Of a DNA stretch of 64,000 nucleotides, positions 35,233 through 46,300 are shown piece after piece; within the stretch, counting starts at the first letter, position 1, and every line of letters starts with the position of its first letter. The position numbers were made by a program, and so were the translations under genes. Source of the DNA: JABFRG01 sp046351415 (lineage in GTDB: Bacteria > Myxococcota_A > Polyangia > Polyangiales > Polyangiaceae); the NCBI GenBank assembly GCA_046351415.1, contig JAXLYO010000017.1, positions 73,445 to 137,444 on the forward strand, read 5' to 3'. Below the pieces are notes generated by a model. The model worked only from the letters and a program-made list of their open reading frames with translations. It did not search any database and had not been told where the DNA came from.

Positions 35233-35784
35233 CTACTTCTTTCGAAGGTAGCTGGTATAGGAAACGATCCCCTCCGGGGCTTCCGGGTCGTCGGGGTACG
35301 GAAAGTTTACTTTGAAGGTAGCCTTCATTTGCGGCACCCATTTGCCATTCTTCTTCACGGGGTAGATGACACCGGTGACCTTGTTGACGTTGCCACAACC
35401 AGGGTCTTGGCAGTCGTCGAAATCGTCGTCGTACTCTTGGGTTGAGAACAAAATGACCCCGTTGCTTGCCCATGCCGAGGCCGCGTAGCGACCTTCCCAG
35501 CCGAGCGAAACAGTAACTTTGCCGTTCGTCTTCGTGACCTTTGCGTCTTCGCAAGAGTAGCCACGGCAGTCGCCTGGATCTGCGAATGTCCCGAGGATGG
35601 CGCGTGAGCTAAGCGTGTACTTCGGCTTGCCCTGAAGCTCCTGGCTGATCTCGTCTCCGTTTTCATCGGTCGCCGACACGTCGGAGTTCTCGTCGCGCGT
35701 CTCTGCGGCGCAGCCAAACAAGCCGAGGGGTATGGCGAGAAGCATGGCGAGGGTCAACGTTCGGGGGAGCCTGGTGGTGTTCAT
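35233..35784 (-). CDS. Lipoprotein of unknown function
   Basis: 183 residues. Lipobox LGLFGC near residue 25, an acidic linker (TRDENSDVSATDENGDE), then a beta-rich domain with Cys pairs (DCRGYSCED; DCQDPGCGN). No family recognised. The start ATG at 35784 has a plausible promoter about 25 bases upstream in AT-rich DNA, so the leader is short. Confidence 0.66.
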   Translation of the reverse strand: MNTTRLPRTLTLAMLLAIPLGLFGCAAETRDENSDVSATDENGDEISQELQGKPKYTLSSRAILGTFADPGDCRGYSCEDAKVTKTNGKVTVSLGWEGRYAASAWASNGVILFSTQEYDDDFDDCQDPGCGNVNKVTGVIYPVKKNGKWVPQMKATFKVNFPYPDDPEAPEGIVSYTSYLRKK

Positions 35785-35810
35785 GCGCACCAAGTAGCAA
35801 CATGTATTCC

Positions 35811-35840
35811 AGTGTAGGTTGTTTGGTAAGTCATTGAAAA
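35811..35840 (-). promoter_or_regulatory. Candidate promoter of the 35233-35784 lipoprotein
   Basis: On the minus strand TTTTCA (35840-35835) and TACACT (35816-35811) are 18 bases apart within AT-rich sequence. Confidence 0.35.
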
Positions 35841-36043
35841 TACTCGATGGAAGAACTATGGAAAAGGGCAGCGACCCGGTTGGAGAGCCCACACTGGGTC
35901 ACGCCTGATCCGCCAAAGGCGCGAGCGAGTCACCAGCGACCTCAGCCATCTGACCGTGGCGCCGGGCGGCCGAACGAGCGTGACGGGGAAGCTCGATCCC
36001 CTGAACGCCGACGCGGAAAGGTCGTGAGCGACAGCCCCCCCGA

Positions 36044-36781
36044 CTACCAGCGCTTCTGCAGCATGCCGCCGTCGCCGAGCCCGTAGTTGTCGGGCAGTTT
36101 GCGCTTGGTGGCGTCGCGGGCTTCTTCCGGCACCGCCCATTCGCGCGCGATGAAGGCGTCGACGATCTTCGTCTTGATGCGCATGCTCTCCTCTTCGGCG
36201 AAGGCCGTGAGTAGAGCGTCGCGGATGGAGTCGTCAGGCGCTTGCGCGAGGAGCGTGAGCGTCGCGTGGTAGCGTGCGGGCTCGTTCACGTCTTCCAAGA
36301 AGGGGAGGACCGCGTCGCGAACCTTGTCGGACTTGTAGTCTTCGAGCGTGAGGAGGAGCTGTAGCTTCGGGTCGATGAACTTCGCGTACTCGGTGTCCCA
36401 CTTTGAGAGCCAGCCGGTGAGTTCGGTGATGAACTCTTCTTCGGTCATGATCTCCTTCAGAATGCGGGTCGGCCACGCGAGGCTCTCGGCCTTCTCCGAG
36501 AAGGTGCGAATGGGTTCGATTGCCGCGCGGCCAGCCTTGAGGACGCCTTGGAATGCGACTTCCTTCTCTTCTTGGTCCGTAATCGACGGATCGACGACGA
36601 ACGTGAAGCGCTTCAGCAGAGCCGCTGCCGCTTCCTTCGTACCGAGGTTTGCGAGCTCGTTGATCGCTTCCTGACGGTCATAAGCTTGCGCACGCTTGTC
36701 GCCGGCTCGCTCCGCCCACTTATCGGCAGAGGTACCGCTACCGCCGCCCTTTTTTCCCTTGAAGATATCGAAGAGGCCCAA
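36044..36781 (-). CDS. HEAT-repeat-like protein
   Basis: 245 residues starting MGLFDIFKGKKGGG. It is all-helical, with repeats such as QEAINELANLGTKEAAAALLKRF, ITDQEEKEVAFQGVLKAG, VRDAVLPFLEDVNEPARYHATLTLL and IRDALLTAFAEEES. There is no signal peptide, so it is cytoplasmic. TTG 36781 is the start; no ATG lies before residue 100. It follows the Cache-domain gene by 59 bases and may act as its adaptor. Confidence 0.7.
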   Translation of the reverse strand: MGLFDIFKGKKGGGSGTSADKWAERAGDKRAQAYDRQEAINELANLGTKEAAAALLKRFTFVVDPSITDQEEKEVAFQGVLKAGRAAIEPIRTFSEKAESLAWPTRILKEIMTEEEFITELTGWLSKWDTEYAKFIDPKLQLLLTLEDYKSDKVRDAVLPFLEDVNEPARYHATLTLLAQAPDDSIRDALLTAFAEEESMRIKTKIVDAFIAREWAVPEEARDATKRKLPDNYGLGDGGMLQKRW

Positions 36782-36840
36782 GTCGTCCGTTCTTTCTCAG
36801 GACGCGAATGTGCTCACTCGCGTCCCCGTTCGCAAGGGGA

Positions 36841-38283
36841 TCACCCGAGCGGAATGGCCAGGAGCACGACTTCCTTGCCGGTGTGCTTCACATGGTAGCG
36901 AACCGACTTGCCGTGCTTCTGGCTGGCATCCTCTTCCATCGACACGATGCGAGCCTTGAAGGTCTCTTCGGTGATGTGATCGGTCGCTTCGCCGTTCGCC
37001 TTCTTGGCAGCGATGTATTCGGCGTAGATGCGCGAGTAATACGCGTCCGGGGCTTCTGCCGCGAGGCGCGCCGCGTAAGCCGGATCCGTCGTCGGGTCGG
37101 CCCCGCCGCCCTTGTTCTCGTCGAGGTCCTTGAAAGCCGGGGCGGGCACGATGGAGCTGTTCGAGACGCGCCCTTCTGCGTCCGTCGTGTCTTCTTCGAT
37201 ACCCATCAGCTTGTTCAAGAGCTGGTCGATACGGAAGGCGAGACCGCCGAGTTCCTGGTGCTCCATCTGGAAGCGCTTTTCCTCTTGGCCGTTGATGATC
37301 GCGAGGAGGCCTTCTTCGAGCTCGCCGATGGGCTGCGAGATGTAGTTGCCGAGCATCCAACCTGATGCCGCCACCATGATGAGGCCGAGGACCATGACGC
37401 CGAGGATCGAAACCGGGATGGTTCCGGCGCCGTCGAGAAGCGACTCGGCCGACATCGAGAGAATGGCGGCTTGCTTGCCGTCGCCGAATGCTTCGAGCGG
37501 TGCGGCAGCAACGACGCCACCGGTGACTTCACCCGCGGAAACGTGACCGCTGCTGATGGCGGTCTTCGCTTGGCCGAGACCGGCGCTCGCGACGATGCCC
37601 TTCACTTCTTCCGTCGTTTGGGGCGAGGTCGCGACGATCTTCGCTTCGCCTTCGCCACCCGACGCGAGGAGGAGACCGCGACCACTACCGAGCTCCGCGA
37701 CGTGCGAGAGCGCGTCGGTGATGGTGACGCCGATGACGAGCTCGCCAGCGGGCTTGCCGGCAGAGTCGCGAATGGGCGCGTAGGAAACGATGAACTGATC
37801 GTTTCGCTTGAGCCAAACGTCGGAACCCGACATTCCCTTCACAGCAGCGTTCTTGAAGGTGGGGTAGACCGCGCTGAGGTCGTCACCGCGCATGAGCGAC
37901 GAGCCGTTGCGGCCGACGATCTTGCCAGAGGCGTCGACGACCATCACGAGGGCAGGGGTGCTGCCGGCGGCGCCGGATTGCTTTGCGGCGTTCAGGACCT
38001 TGTCGCAAAAGTCGGTCGCTGCGTCGCCGCGGGCTTCTGCGGTCGCACGCGAAACGACTTCCGTAGCGGCGGGCTCGACAGCCTTGCTGCTGATCCATCG
38101 CTCCATTTCGAGAGCTTCGAGCTGGAGCCTCGACCCTGCGCCGGCCGCGTCTTGCTTCGCGCGAGCAGTGAGCGCTACGGGATTGCGTGTAGCGGCTACG
38201 AGGGTTTGCCGCACGATGGCGAACGCGAGCAGGCTCACGATCACGACGATGATGGCGTTTACAGCAATAATCTTTGTGCGCAT
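36841..38283 (-). CDS. Cache-domain sensor protein with conserved myxobacterial C-terminal domain
   Basis: 480 residues. TM1 (about 5-25), a periplasmic Cache-like sensor domain to about 290 (PALVMVVDASGKIVGRNGSS, FIVSYAPIRDSAGKPAGELVIGV), TM2 (VSILGVMVLGLIMVAASGWM), and a HAMP-like helix ISQPIGELEEGLLAIINGQ. The C-terminal domain (DAYYSRIYAEYIAAKKANGE ... VRYHVKHTGKEVVLLAIPLG) resembles, from memory, one shared by M. xanthus proteins of the MXAN_5187 type. There is no kinase or methyl-accepting domain, so signal output is probably through protein contacts. It is upstream of the HEAT gene. Confidence 0.74.
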   Translation of the reverse strand: MRTKIIAVNAIIVVIVSLLAFAIVRQTLVAATRNPVALTARAKQDAAGAGSRLQLEALEMERWISSKAVEPAATEVVSRATAEARGDAATDFCDKVLNAAKQSGAAGSTPALVMVVDASGKIVGRNGSSLMRGDDLSAVYPTFKNAAVKGMSGSDVWLKRNDQFIVSYAPIRDSAGKPAGELVIGVTITDALSHVAELGSGRGLLLASGGEGEAKIVATSPQTTEEVKGIVASAGLGQAKTAISSGHVSAGEVTGGVVAAAPLEAFGDGKQAAILSMSAESLLDGAGTIPVSILGVMVLGLIMVAASGWMLGNYISQPIGELEEGLLAIINGQEEKRFQMEHQELGGLAFRIDQLLNKLMGIEEDTTDAEGRVSNSSIVPAPAFKDLDENKGGGADPTTDPAYAARLAAEAPDAYYSRIYAEYIAAKKANGEATDHITEETFKARIVSMEEDASQKHGKSVRYHVKHTGKEVVLLAIPLG

Positions 38284-38450
38284 CGACGAAGGCCCTTACT
38301 GACTTTTGTACGTTTGCATGGTCCCGCTTGCCGAGCTCGATGGAGCAAGGCGAACTAGCTAGTGCTGGCGGTCCCTCGAGTTCGGGCTGCGAGGCTAACA
38401 TCCGACCTGGGCATGGGTCCAGGTTCGAAGTAAGCTAGGATGAGCTTTTT

Positions 38451-39584
38451 ATGGGTGCGCGCAAACAGGGTCTCCAAGGCAGCGAAGAGGGCTCGCGGAT
38501 TCCGGGCCTATCGGGCACCGGCGGCTCGCGGATGCCTCCATCCATGCAGGATGCAAGGGCGATCGCGCTGGTCGATTCCCCGACCTTTGGGGCGCACATC
38601 CCGCCGGGGTACCACCCCGAGCGTCCCGAGCGCCTCCTGGCGGCTCGCCGTGCGATTGCGACGCTGAGCACCGCTGGCGCGACGTTCGACACGGTCGAAG
38701 CTCGCCCGGCGACCCTCGATGAACTCGGCCGGGTCCATACGCCCGCCTATCTCGAGTCCCTCCTTGGGCTCCGCGGAAAGCAGGGCTACCTCGACGGCGA
38801 CACCTTCTACAGTCCGCGAAGTGTGGAGGCGGCCGTCTTGGCGGCCGGGGCGAGTATCGCGCTTGTCGAACGGCTCCTTCGGGGAGGCGAGAGGGACTCG
38901 AAGCTCGGGGTTGGGCTCCTTCGGCCCCCAGGGCATCACGCCAAAGCCGACGCCGCCATGGGATTCTGCCTGGTGAACAACGTGGCGGTGGCCGCTGCCC
39001 ACGCGCGGGCATCGGGTATTTCTCGCGTCGCCGTCGTCGACTTCGACGTCCATCACGGCAATGGAACGCAGGCCATCTTCGCTGCCGACCCTTCGGTGCT
39101 CTACGTGTCGACGCACCAGTTTCCGTTCTATCCAGGGACGGGGGCGCTCGACGAGGTCGGGACGGGCGCGGGCAAGGGCTTCACGGTCAACGTTCCTCTC
39201 GAGGCGGGGCAAGGCGACGCGGCCTATCGCGGCGCCTTCGAGCGCATCGTCCTGCCGGTACTTGCAGAATACAAGCCGGAGCTCGTCCTCGTGAGTGCAG
39301 GGTTCGATGCAGCTCTTCGCGACCCGCTCGCAGGGATGGAACTCACCGCGCCCGCCTACGGCTTCATGATGGCCGAACTCACGAAGGTGGCGGAGGCACA
39401 TGCGGGCGGCAAGATCGCACTTCTCCTCGAAGGGGGCTACGACCTGCCCTCGCTCGAGGCCGGGCTTGGTCATGCGATCCAAGGGATGACGGGCCGCTCG
39501 TTCGACGTACGCCGAGACGTCGACGCTCCGGATCTTGCGCGCGCACAACGTGCACTCCAAGCGTCCTGGACGAACCTTCGCTGA
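38451..39584 (+). CDS. Histone-deacetylase-like amidohydrolase (class II type)
   Basis: 377 residues. Conserved zinc-enzyme motifs are present: YHPERPERL at 54-62, RPPGHHA at 158-164, VVDFDVHHGNGTQAIF at 195-210 (zinc Asp and His), FYPGTG, VSAGFDA and LLEGGYDL. Bacterial members deacetylate polyamines, acetoin-related substrates or lysines. The first about 30 residues are not family-like, so ATG 38532 or 38544 may be the true start. It stands alone, divergent from the Cache gene. Confidence 0.9.
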   Translation: MGARKQGLQGSEEGSRIPGLSGTGGSRMPPSMQDARAIALVDSPTFGAHIPPGYHPERPERLLAARRAIATLSTAGATFDTVEARPATLDELGRVHTPAYLESLLGLRGKQGYLDGDTFYSPRSVEAAVLAAGASIALVERLLRGGERDSKLGVGLLRPPGHHAKADAAMGFCLVNNVAVAAAHARASGISRVAVVDFDVHHGNGTQAIFAADPSVLYVSTHQFPFYPGTGALDEVGTGAGKGFTVNVPLEAGQGDAAYRGAFERIVLPVLAEYKPELVLVSAGFDAALRDPLAGMELTAPAYGFMMAELTKVAEAHAGGKIALLLEGGYDLPSLEAGLGHAIQGMTGRSFDVRRDVDAPDLARAQRALQASWTNLR

Positions 39585-39634
39585 GCGCCCGCACTTCCCG
39601 TCCTCCGCCTTTCGTCCAGAGGAGAGGCTGCCGA

Positions 39635-40360
39635 ATGCCGATACCTTTCTTCGCTCACCAGGTGGCCGTTCTTCCCGCGAAGCTCGCAAAGCCTCGATGG
39701 TTCGACGGCGTTGCACTGGTTGTATCGTCCATCGTGCCCGACCTCGCGTACGCGCTCCTACCCGAAGTGCGCGTCGTCTCCCACAGTATCGAAGGTCTGT
39801 TCACGTGGTGCGTTCCCATGAGTATGAGCTTGACCCTTCTCGTCCGGTACGGACTCTGTCGTGCGCTCGTGCGGGCGGGACTGCAAAAGCTCGTACCTGT
39901 ACCAGAGAAGCCTTTCGACCTCCTGAAACTGGCCGTCAGCGCGGCGCTCGGGGCCTTCTCGCACGTCGTGTGGGACGGCATCGTGCATCCCGACCTCACG
40001 TACCGCGCGAAGCTCTCGCTCACGACGAGTATGCCTGCATGGACGTACACGCTCAGCAACGCCCTGGGCGTCCCCTTGGGCGTGTACTTGTTCTGGCGTT
40101 GGTGGCGCTCGTTACCGGCTCCCCCTCCTTCGGCAGAGCGCCCGGCGGACCTTGCCCTAAGGTCGCGTCTCTTCAGCGCGACGGTTCTCGGGGCCATCCT
40201 CGGGGTTCTCGAGTACCGCGCGCAATGGGAGGCAGACCGCACGTACTTCGACTTCAACGGCGGCGTCATGCGCGCCGCCGCCATCGTCCTTACGTGCGTT
40301 CTGTTCGCGTCGCTGTCGTCAGCCTTCGCTGCCGACGGAGATACCGAGCGTCTTTCGTAG
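39635..40360 (+). CDS. DUF4184 membrane protein
   Basis: 241 residues. It opens MPIPFFAHQVAVLPAK, then PDLAYALLPE, SAALGAFSHVVWDGIVHPDL and four to five TMs, which is the pattern of DUF4184 (His/Asp motifs in the membrane; function unknown). GGAGAGG lies six bases upstream of the ATG. Its last 42 bases overlap the 3' end of the convergent giant TPR gene. Confidence 0.8.
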   Translation: MPIPFFAHQVAVLPAKLAKPRWFDGVALVVSSIVPDLAYALLPEVRVVSHSIEGLFTWCVPMSMSLTLLVRYGLCRALVRAGLQKLVPVPEKPFDLLKLAVSAALGAFSHVVWDGIVHPDLTYRAKLSLTTSMPAWTYTLSNALGVPLGVYLFWRWWRSLPAPPPSAERPADLALRSRLFSATVLGAILGVLEYRAQWEADRTYFDFNGGVMRAAAIVLTCVLFASLSSAFAADGDTERLS

Positions 40361-43300
40361 CTGCAGGTATTGCTCGCCCACGGAGAAGATGAGGAGCTCC
40401 TTCATCTTCTCGCCGGGGGTGAGGTCGCCCGGGAGCTGCGGCTCAGCGGCAATGATCTTCTTCGCGATGTCGAGGTCACCACAAAGAAGGAGGCCCGAGC
40501 GAGCCGCGGTGACGTCGACGGTCTGCATCCAGCGCTTCAAGTCGGCGCGGGCGCCGTCTTCGACGAACTTCTGGACGACGATGCGAAGAGAGTCGCGTTC
40601 GATGGGACGCATCGACTTTGCAAGCTCCATCGCGAAGCCGTTCACGGCCTGCGCCATGTCGGCGGGAACCGCGAAGTCGCTCAAGATGACCTTGATGCCC
40701 GCGAAGAGCACCACCTTCAGCTCAGCGAGCGTCGGGAAGAGGTTCTTGATGTAGTGCTCACCGCGATAGCCCGAGAGGTGCTTGCCGACAATGAACGTGA
40801 GCTCTTGCGGAGTGAAGCCCGTGAGGACCGTCTGACCCGCCACCGTGGCCGGGGGCGACGAAGGTACCGTCATGAGCGCACCCGGAACATCGTTGCGGAT
40901 GTAGAGCTCCGGTGCCGGCACGCCGAGCACTTGAGCCGCCCAACCGAACGTCTTCGCGAACGTGACCGTGCTCGATTGCGGGTCCTGGCGGAAGCGCGGG
41001 TCGAGTTGCGGAAGTTGCTTCGCGCGGGCGAGAGCCTGCTGCTTCGCGACGATGGCCGCTGGGGTCACCATCTCGAAGATCTTGCCGATGTAGAGGTTCT
41101 CGTCCTTGTGGAAGAGATTCTTCACCCACTGCTCGTTGTCGAGCCGGCTCTTCACCTGGATCATGCCCTTCGGACGGTAGTCGTCGAAGAAGCGCTTCTC
41201 TTCCTCGTCGGCCTTCCCGAGGAAGGAGAGCGCCGCACAGAGCGTCCACGCGCGATCGTAGTCGTGGAGCTTGAGGGCCAGGCGGTAGAGGCTCCGGTAC
41301 GGGTCGACCCGCATCGGATCCTTCTGGAGTACATGCCAGTGTTCGCCGATCGCCGCTTCCACTTGGTCGGTGACTTCGTAGAGCTCCGCCAAGATTTGGC
41401 GCTCGACCGGCTCGTCAGGCTTGTAGCGGGTCGCCATCTTGAACGCTTCGATGGCAGAAGCGGGGTCCTGCAAACGATCGCGGTAGATGAGACCCAGGTT
41501 GTGCCAGAGGTTCCACTCGAGGTCCGGGTTCTGCGTGCCTGCAGCGGACATACGACGGAGCATCTTGCGGAATGCACGTTCGAGGCCCTTCCAGTCCTTC
41601 TTGTTCGTGAGGATCTTGTTGATGCGCTCGAAGGCCTCGAGGAACGTCGGGTTGAGATCGAGTGCGTCGTTGAAGAGCTCGACGGCGCGGTCTTGATCGT
41701 TCTCCTTGTCACGATAGAGCTGCGCCATCATGTTGACGAACTTGCTCTTGCGGATCGGATCCTTCTCGATTTCCGAAAGCATCTGCAGTGCGTCGATCAT
41801 GCGCGCCCACGACTCTGTCTGCGGATAGAGCGTGAGGAGCTTGTTCAAGAGCGGGATGTCCGTCGGATTGATGTCCTTTGCCTCTTCGAGGGCCTCGATG
41901 GCCTTCGAGGGGTTCTTGTCCTTTTCGGACCAGACATCGGCGATGTCGTTCAACATCTCGAAGCGCTCGGTTCCGTCGACGAGGTCGTCCAGAATCTGAC
42001 GCTTGTAGGCAACGACTTGCTTCCAGTCCTTCAGCTCGCTGTAGATGGCGACCAAGGCTTCGAGCGTCGGGCGGTGATTCGGAAGAACACCGAGCGCCTT
42101 TTCGTAGTTGCTGACGGCCTGCTTCGGTTGTCCTTGCTCCTTCTTGATGGAGCCGAGGCGGAAGTAGACGTCGGCGCGCAGGTCGACTTCGGACTCGTCG
42201 AGTGCCGTGAGGACCTTCTGGTAGTTGGTGAGCGCCGCACCCCAATCTTGGAGACGGAAGCTCACGTCGGCGAGACCGCGGATGGTCTCCTGGTCGGTGA
42301 GGTCGAGTTGGTGCGCGGCGGTGTACGCCTTGAGCGCGCGGTCGTCTTTGCCGAGCGCACTCGTGACGATACCGAGCTTCTTGTTGAGCGAATGCTGCTC
42401 GGCGCGGTCTCGCTTGCCCGCCTTGCGAACCAAGAGCTCGAGCAAGGGTTCGGCGCGCTCCCACTGCTCCGTCGAGATGAACTCGTCGGCGAGGGGAAGG
42501 GCGGCCTCTTCGTTCTCCGGGTCGGCCTCGATGGCAGCTTCCCACGCGAGCACGGCGCTACCGTGGTCTTGGAGGAGTTCCTCGCGAACACGACCGAGTT
42601 CCACCAAGAGTCGCGCGCGCTGGCGCGGCACTGCGGTGTAGCTCTGCTCTTGGTCGATGAACTTCGCCGCCTTGTCGTAGTCGGCGTTGTCCATCGAGAT
42701 TTGGCGCAAGGCAACGAGCGACGGAATGTGACCCGGGTCGATGTCGATGGCCATTTCGTAGCGATCTTGGGCGCCCATGCGGTCGCCGAGCTTCTCGTCC
42801 ATCGCGCGCGCAATGCGGTAGAAGGTCTCGACACGTTGCTTGGGGTCGTCGGTGAGCTCGGCGACGCGACCCATGTAGTCTACAGCTTGTGCGATGTCGC
42901 CGGACTTCTCGAAGAGGCGAGACAGTGCTTCGAGTGCCGCCAAGTTGTTCTCTTCGATGTCGACGATGTTGCGGTAGGCGTCGATGGCGCGGTCGGCATC
43001 GTCGAGTTCGTCGCCGTAGACTTGCGCGATGAAGCCGTAGAGTTCGACCTTCGTGTGACGGTCGATGGTGGCCGAGATGTGCCGCTCGTACGTTGCGATG
43101 AGTTCCGGCCAGAGGCGAAGCTTTCGGTAGTTACGCTCGAGCGCGTAGTACGCGTCTTCGTGGTTCGGGTCGATCTCGAGAACCTGCTCGAGGTGTGCCG
43201 CTGCGAGGTCGGCCTTCAGGAACTTCTCTTCCTGGAGGTGCGCCAAGTGGACGAGGACGTCGATGCGCTCACGCTCGGTCGAAACGTGCTCCAGCTCCGT

Positions 43301-46300
43301 CTCGAGCGTGCGGACGAGTTCCGGCCACTGCTCGAGGTCGGAGTACACGCGCGAGAGGCCCCGCAGCGCTTGGAGATTGCTCGGCTCGATCTCGAGGACC
43401 TCGCGGTACGTCTGCGCGGCCTTCTGCTTGTCGACGACCGTGGTCTCAAGGAGCGAAGCCACCCGAAGTTTCGTTTGCGCTACCTCCGCCGGTTCCTTGA
43501 GGGCATTCACCTTGCGCTGCAAGATGTCGACGAGTTCGCGGTTTTGGCCGCGCGTTTCGTAGATGCGCTCGAGGTTGACGAGGGCCGGCAAGAAGAAGCC
43601 GTCTACCTTCAGCGCGCGCTGGAAGTAGTTGAGGGCTTGCTCCGGCTGGTTCATCTGCGTCTCGAGGAGCTCGCCGAGCTCCGTGAGAATCTCTTTCTGG
43701 TCGCCGTCGGTGGCCGCAACTTCGAGGGCCTTCGTCAGCGTTTGTCCGTAGCGTTGCGTGTCGCCGCTCTTGCGATAGAGCTGCGCCATCTGGCGAAGCG
43801 CACCGACGTTGTCCGGATCGAGTTGGACGATCTGGGCGTACATCGGCTGCGCGTAGTCCGGACGATTGAGGTCGTCGCCGTACCACTTCGCGAGGAGCAG
43901 ACAGAGTCGGATCTTGCGCTGCGGATCCGTCTCGCCCTTGAGCCACCCATTGACGGTGTTGAGGACTTCCGGCCAGCGGCGCGTGTCCTGTGCCATCTGA
44001 TCGAGGTGCTTCGGCGTCTCCTTATCGAAGATGTCGATCTCGAGGGCCTGCATGAGGGCGTCGAGCGCTTGGTTCTTGTCGCCGAGCTTCTCCTCGAAGA
44101 CCTTCGCGATCTTGCGGAGGAGTTCGGTCTTCTCCGAGGGTTGCTCGCGCGTCTCGAGGCGGCCGAGGTACAGCTCGATCAAGGGCTCGAAGCGCCCCGC
44201 CTCGCTGTGTAGTTGCTCGAGAATGGTGAACGCCTCGTCGTTGGCCGCGTCGACCTCGAGGATGCGTTGCCATGCGCTCGTCGCGCCGTCGGGGTTGCCG
44301 AGCGGTTCGACCCAGAGTGCCGCGGCGGCGCGGTACTCTTCGATTTGCTGCGCGGGCTCGGGCAATGCGGCCGCACGCTGCATCTTGATGTCGATGACTT
44401 CTTCCCACTTCTCGTCCGTGCGGTAGATCGCATCGAGTGCGTCGAACGCTTCGAAGTCAGGGCCGAGGTCGATGAGGTGGCGCCATGCATCGGCCGCGTC
44501 GTATGGCTGGCCTAGGCGTTCACCGTAGGTCTTGCCGAGTTCGCGGTAGATGTCCTTGAGCTCGTCCTCGTCCAAGAGGTGGCTCGCACGATCGACGGTC
44601 ATGTGGAGACCGCTGACGAGCTCCGTCGGCTCTTGCTGACGACGACGGATCGAGGTGATGGCGCGGAGCGCCGCCAAATTCGCCGAGTCGATGTCGAGGA
44701 CCCGCGTCCAATCTTCGAGTGCGAGGTCGTCGCGCTGGAGTTGGTCGGTGAAGTTCCTGGCGCGACGCGTGAGGATGTTCACGCGGTCGTCGTCGGACGT
44801 TGCGATGTCGCTCTGCCGCTCGAGGATGTCGGCCAGTTCACGCCACATGCCGCCCGCTTCGAAGAGGTTCGCGAGGGCGCCGAGCGCCTCCGAATCTTCG
44901 CCGCGGAGGTCGAGGACGCCCTTCCACCCTTCGATGGCGCGCTCCGGTTCGCCGAGCTTCGTGGCTGCGAGGTTTGCGATCTTCGCGCGAATGTCGGCCT
45001 CGTCGGAGGTTCCGAGGGCGAGTTCGAGTTGGCGTTCGAAGACGACGTTGAGGTCGCGCCAGCTCTCCGCGTTCGTGTAAATGCGCTCGAGCGCCGTGAT
45101 CGCGCCTTCGTTGTTCTTTTCGAGTTCGTCGAAGATGCGGCGGTAGACGCGCGTCGCATTCGGGATGTCGCCAAGGCGCGTCTCGTAGGCTTCGCCGAGA
45201 CGGCTATGGAGGTCCACGAGTTCCATCGTGTCTTCGGTCGCCTTGACGCGCATCTCGAGGATTTGCGCGAGCTCTTGCCAAGCCTCGGTCGACAGGTAGA
45301 TGCGATCGAGGTTCGAGAGTGCGTCCTGGTCCTTCGGGTCCTTCCCGAGGACATACGCGTACGTCTCTTCGGCCTTCGTGACGTCGGCGAGCTCGTCCTC
45401 GAATGTACGTGCGAGGCGCACGCCGATGGACTTCTGCACGGCGAGGTCTTCGTGCTGCCCCAAGATGTCCGCGTAGGTGTTGGCGAGTTCTTCCCAGCCG
45501 CCATCCACCATCTGCGCCAACCGTGCGGCTTCTTCACCCGCGCGTTCGTCGAGCGGGAACTCGAGCAAGGCGCGCATGTACACGCGGAGCGTGCTCACGG
45601 CGTCGTGCAGGCGTTCCTCGTGGAGGTTCGCGATGACGTAGTACTGCTCGAGGCGCTCGGCCGGTTCTGCCGTGTGCTCGAGGCGCGCTTCGTAGACCGC
45701 CGCGAGCTTCTCCCACTCGCCAGAGCTCGTGTAGAGAGGCTCCAAGATCGTCGCGATCTCGGTTTGCTTTTGCTTGGCGGAAAAGAGACCTTCGACGGCT
45801 GCAAGGGTCTGCGCGTGCGTCGGCTCCGACTCCAAGATCTGCCGATAGACCTCGATGGCAGCATCGAGGTTCGAAAGGCGCTTCTCTTGCGTCTCACCGA
45901 GGCGGTACGAGTACTCGAGGGCCTTCCCTCCGTCTTGCGTGGAGGTGGAGAGCGTCGTCAGGATCTGAACGAGGTCGCTCCAGCGCTCGGTGAGCACGTA
46001 GAGGCGGTCGAGCGAGTGGAGCGCGGCCTCGTTGGTCGGGTCCACTTCGAGCACGCGACGGTGTCGAACGATCGCGAGCTCGGTCTTCTCGAGCTGCACT
46101 TCGTAGACTTGCGCCGTGCGGAGGGCGAGTTCGACGAAGCGCTCGGGCGCCTCCGTGAGCTTGTCGAGCTCTTGGTCGTAGAGGACGGCGACGTCGGGCC
46201 AACGATTGACGACCATCGCGAGGCGTTCCAAGTTTTGGAGCGTCTGCTCGTTCGACGAATCGACGGCGAGGGCGCGCGCATAGCTGTCGAATGCGGCACT

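Noticed and set aside
40370..44212. Plus-strand ORF of 1280 codons inside the giant TPR gene (and others of 590 and 677 codons)
   Set aside because: They are antisense to a gene with clear TPR periodicity; the translated sequences are Leu/Val/Arg/Asp/Glu-rich with no fold, an expected mirror of repeated TPR codons.
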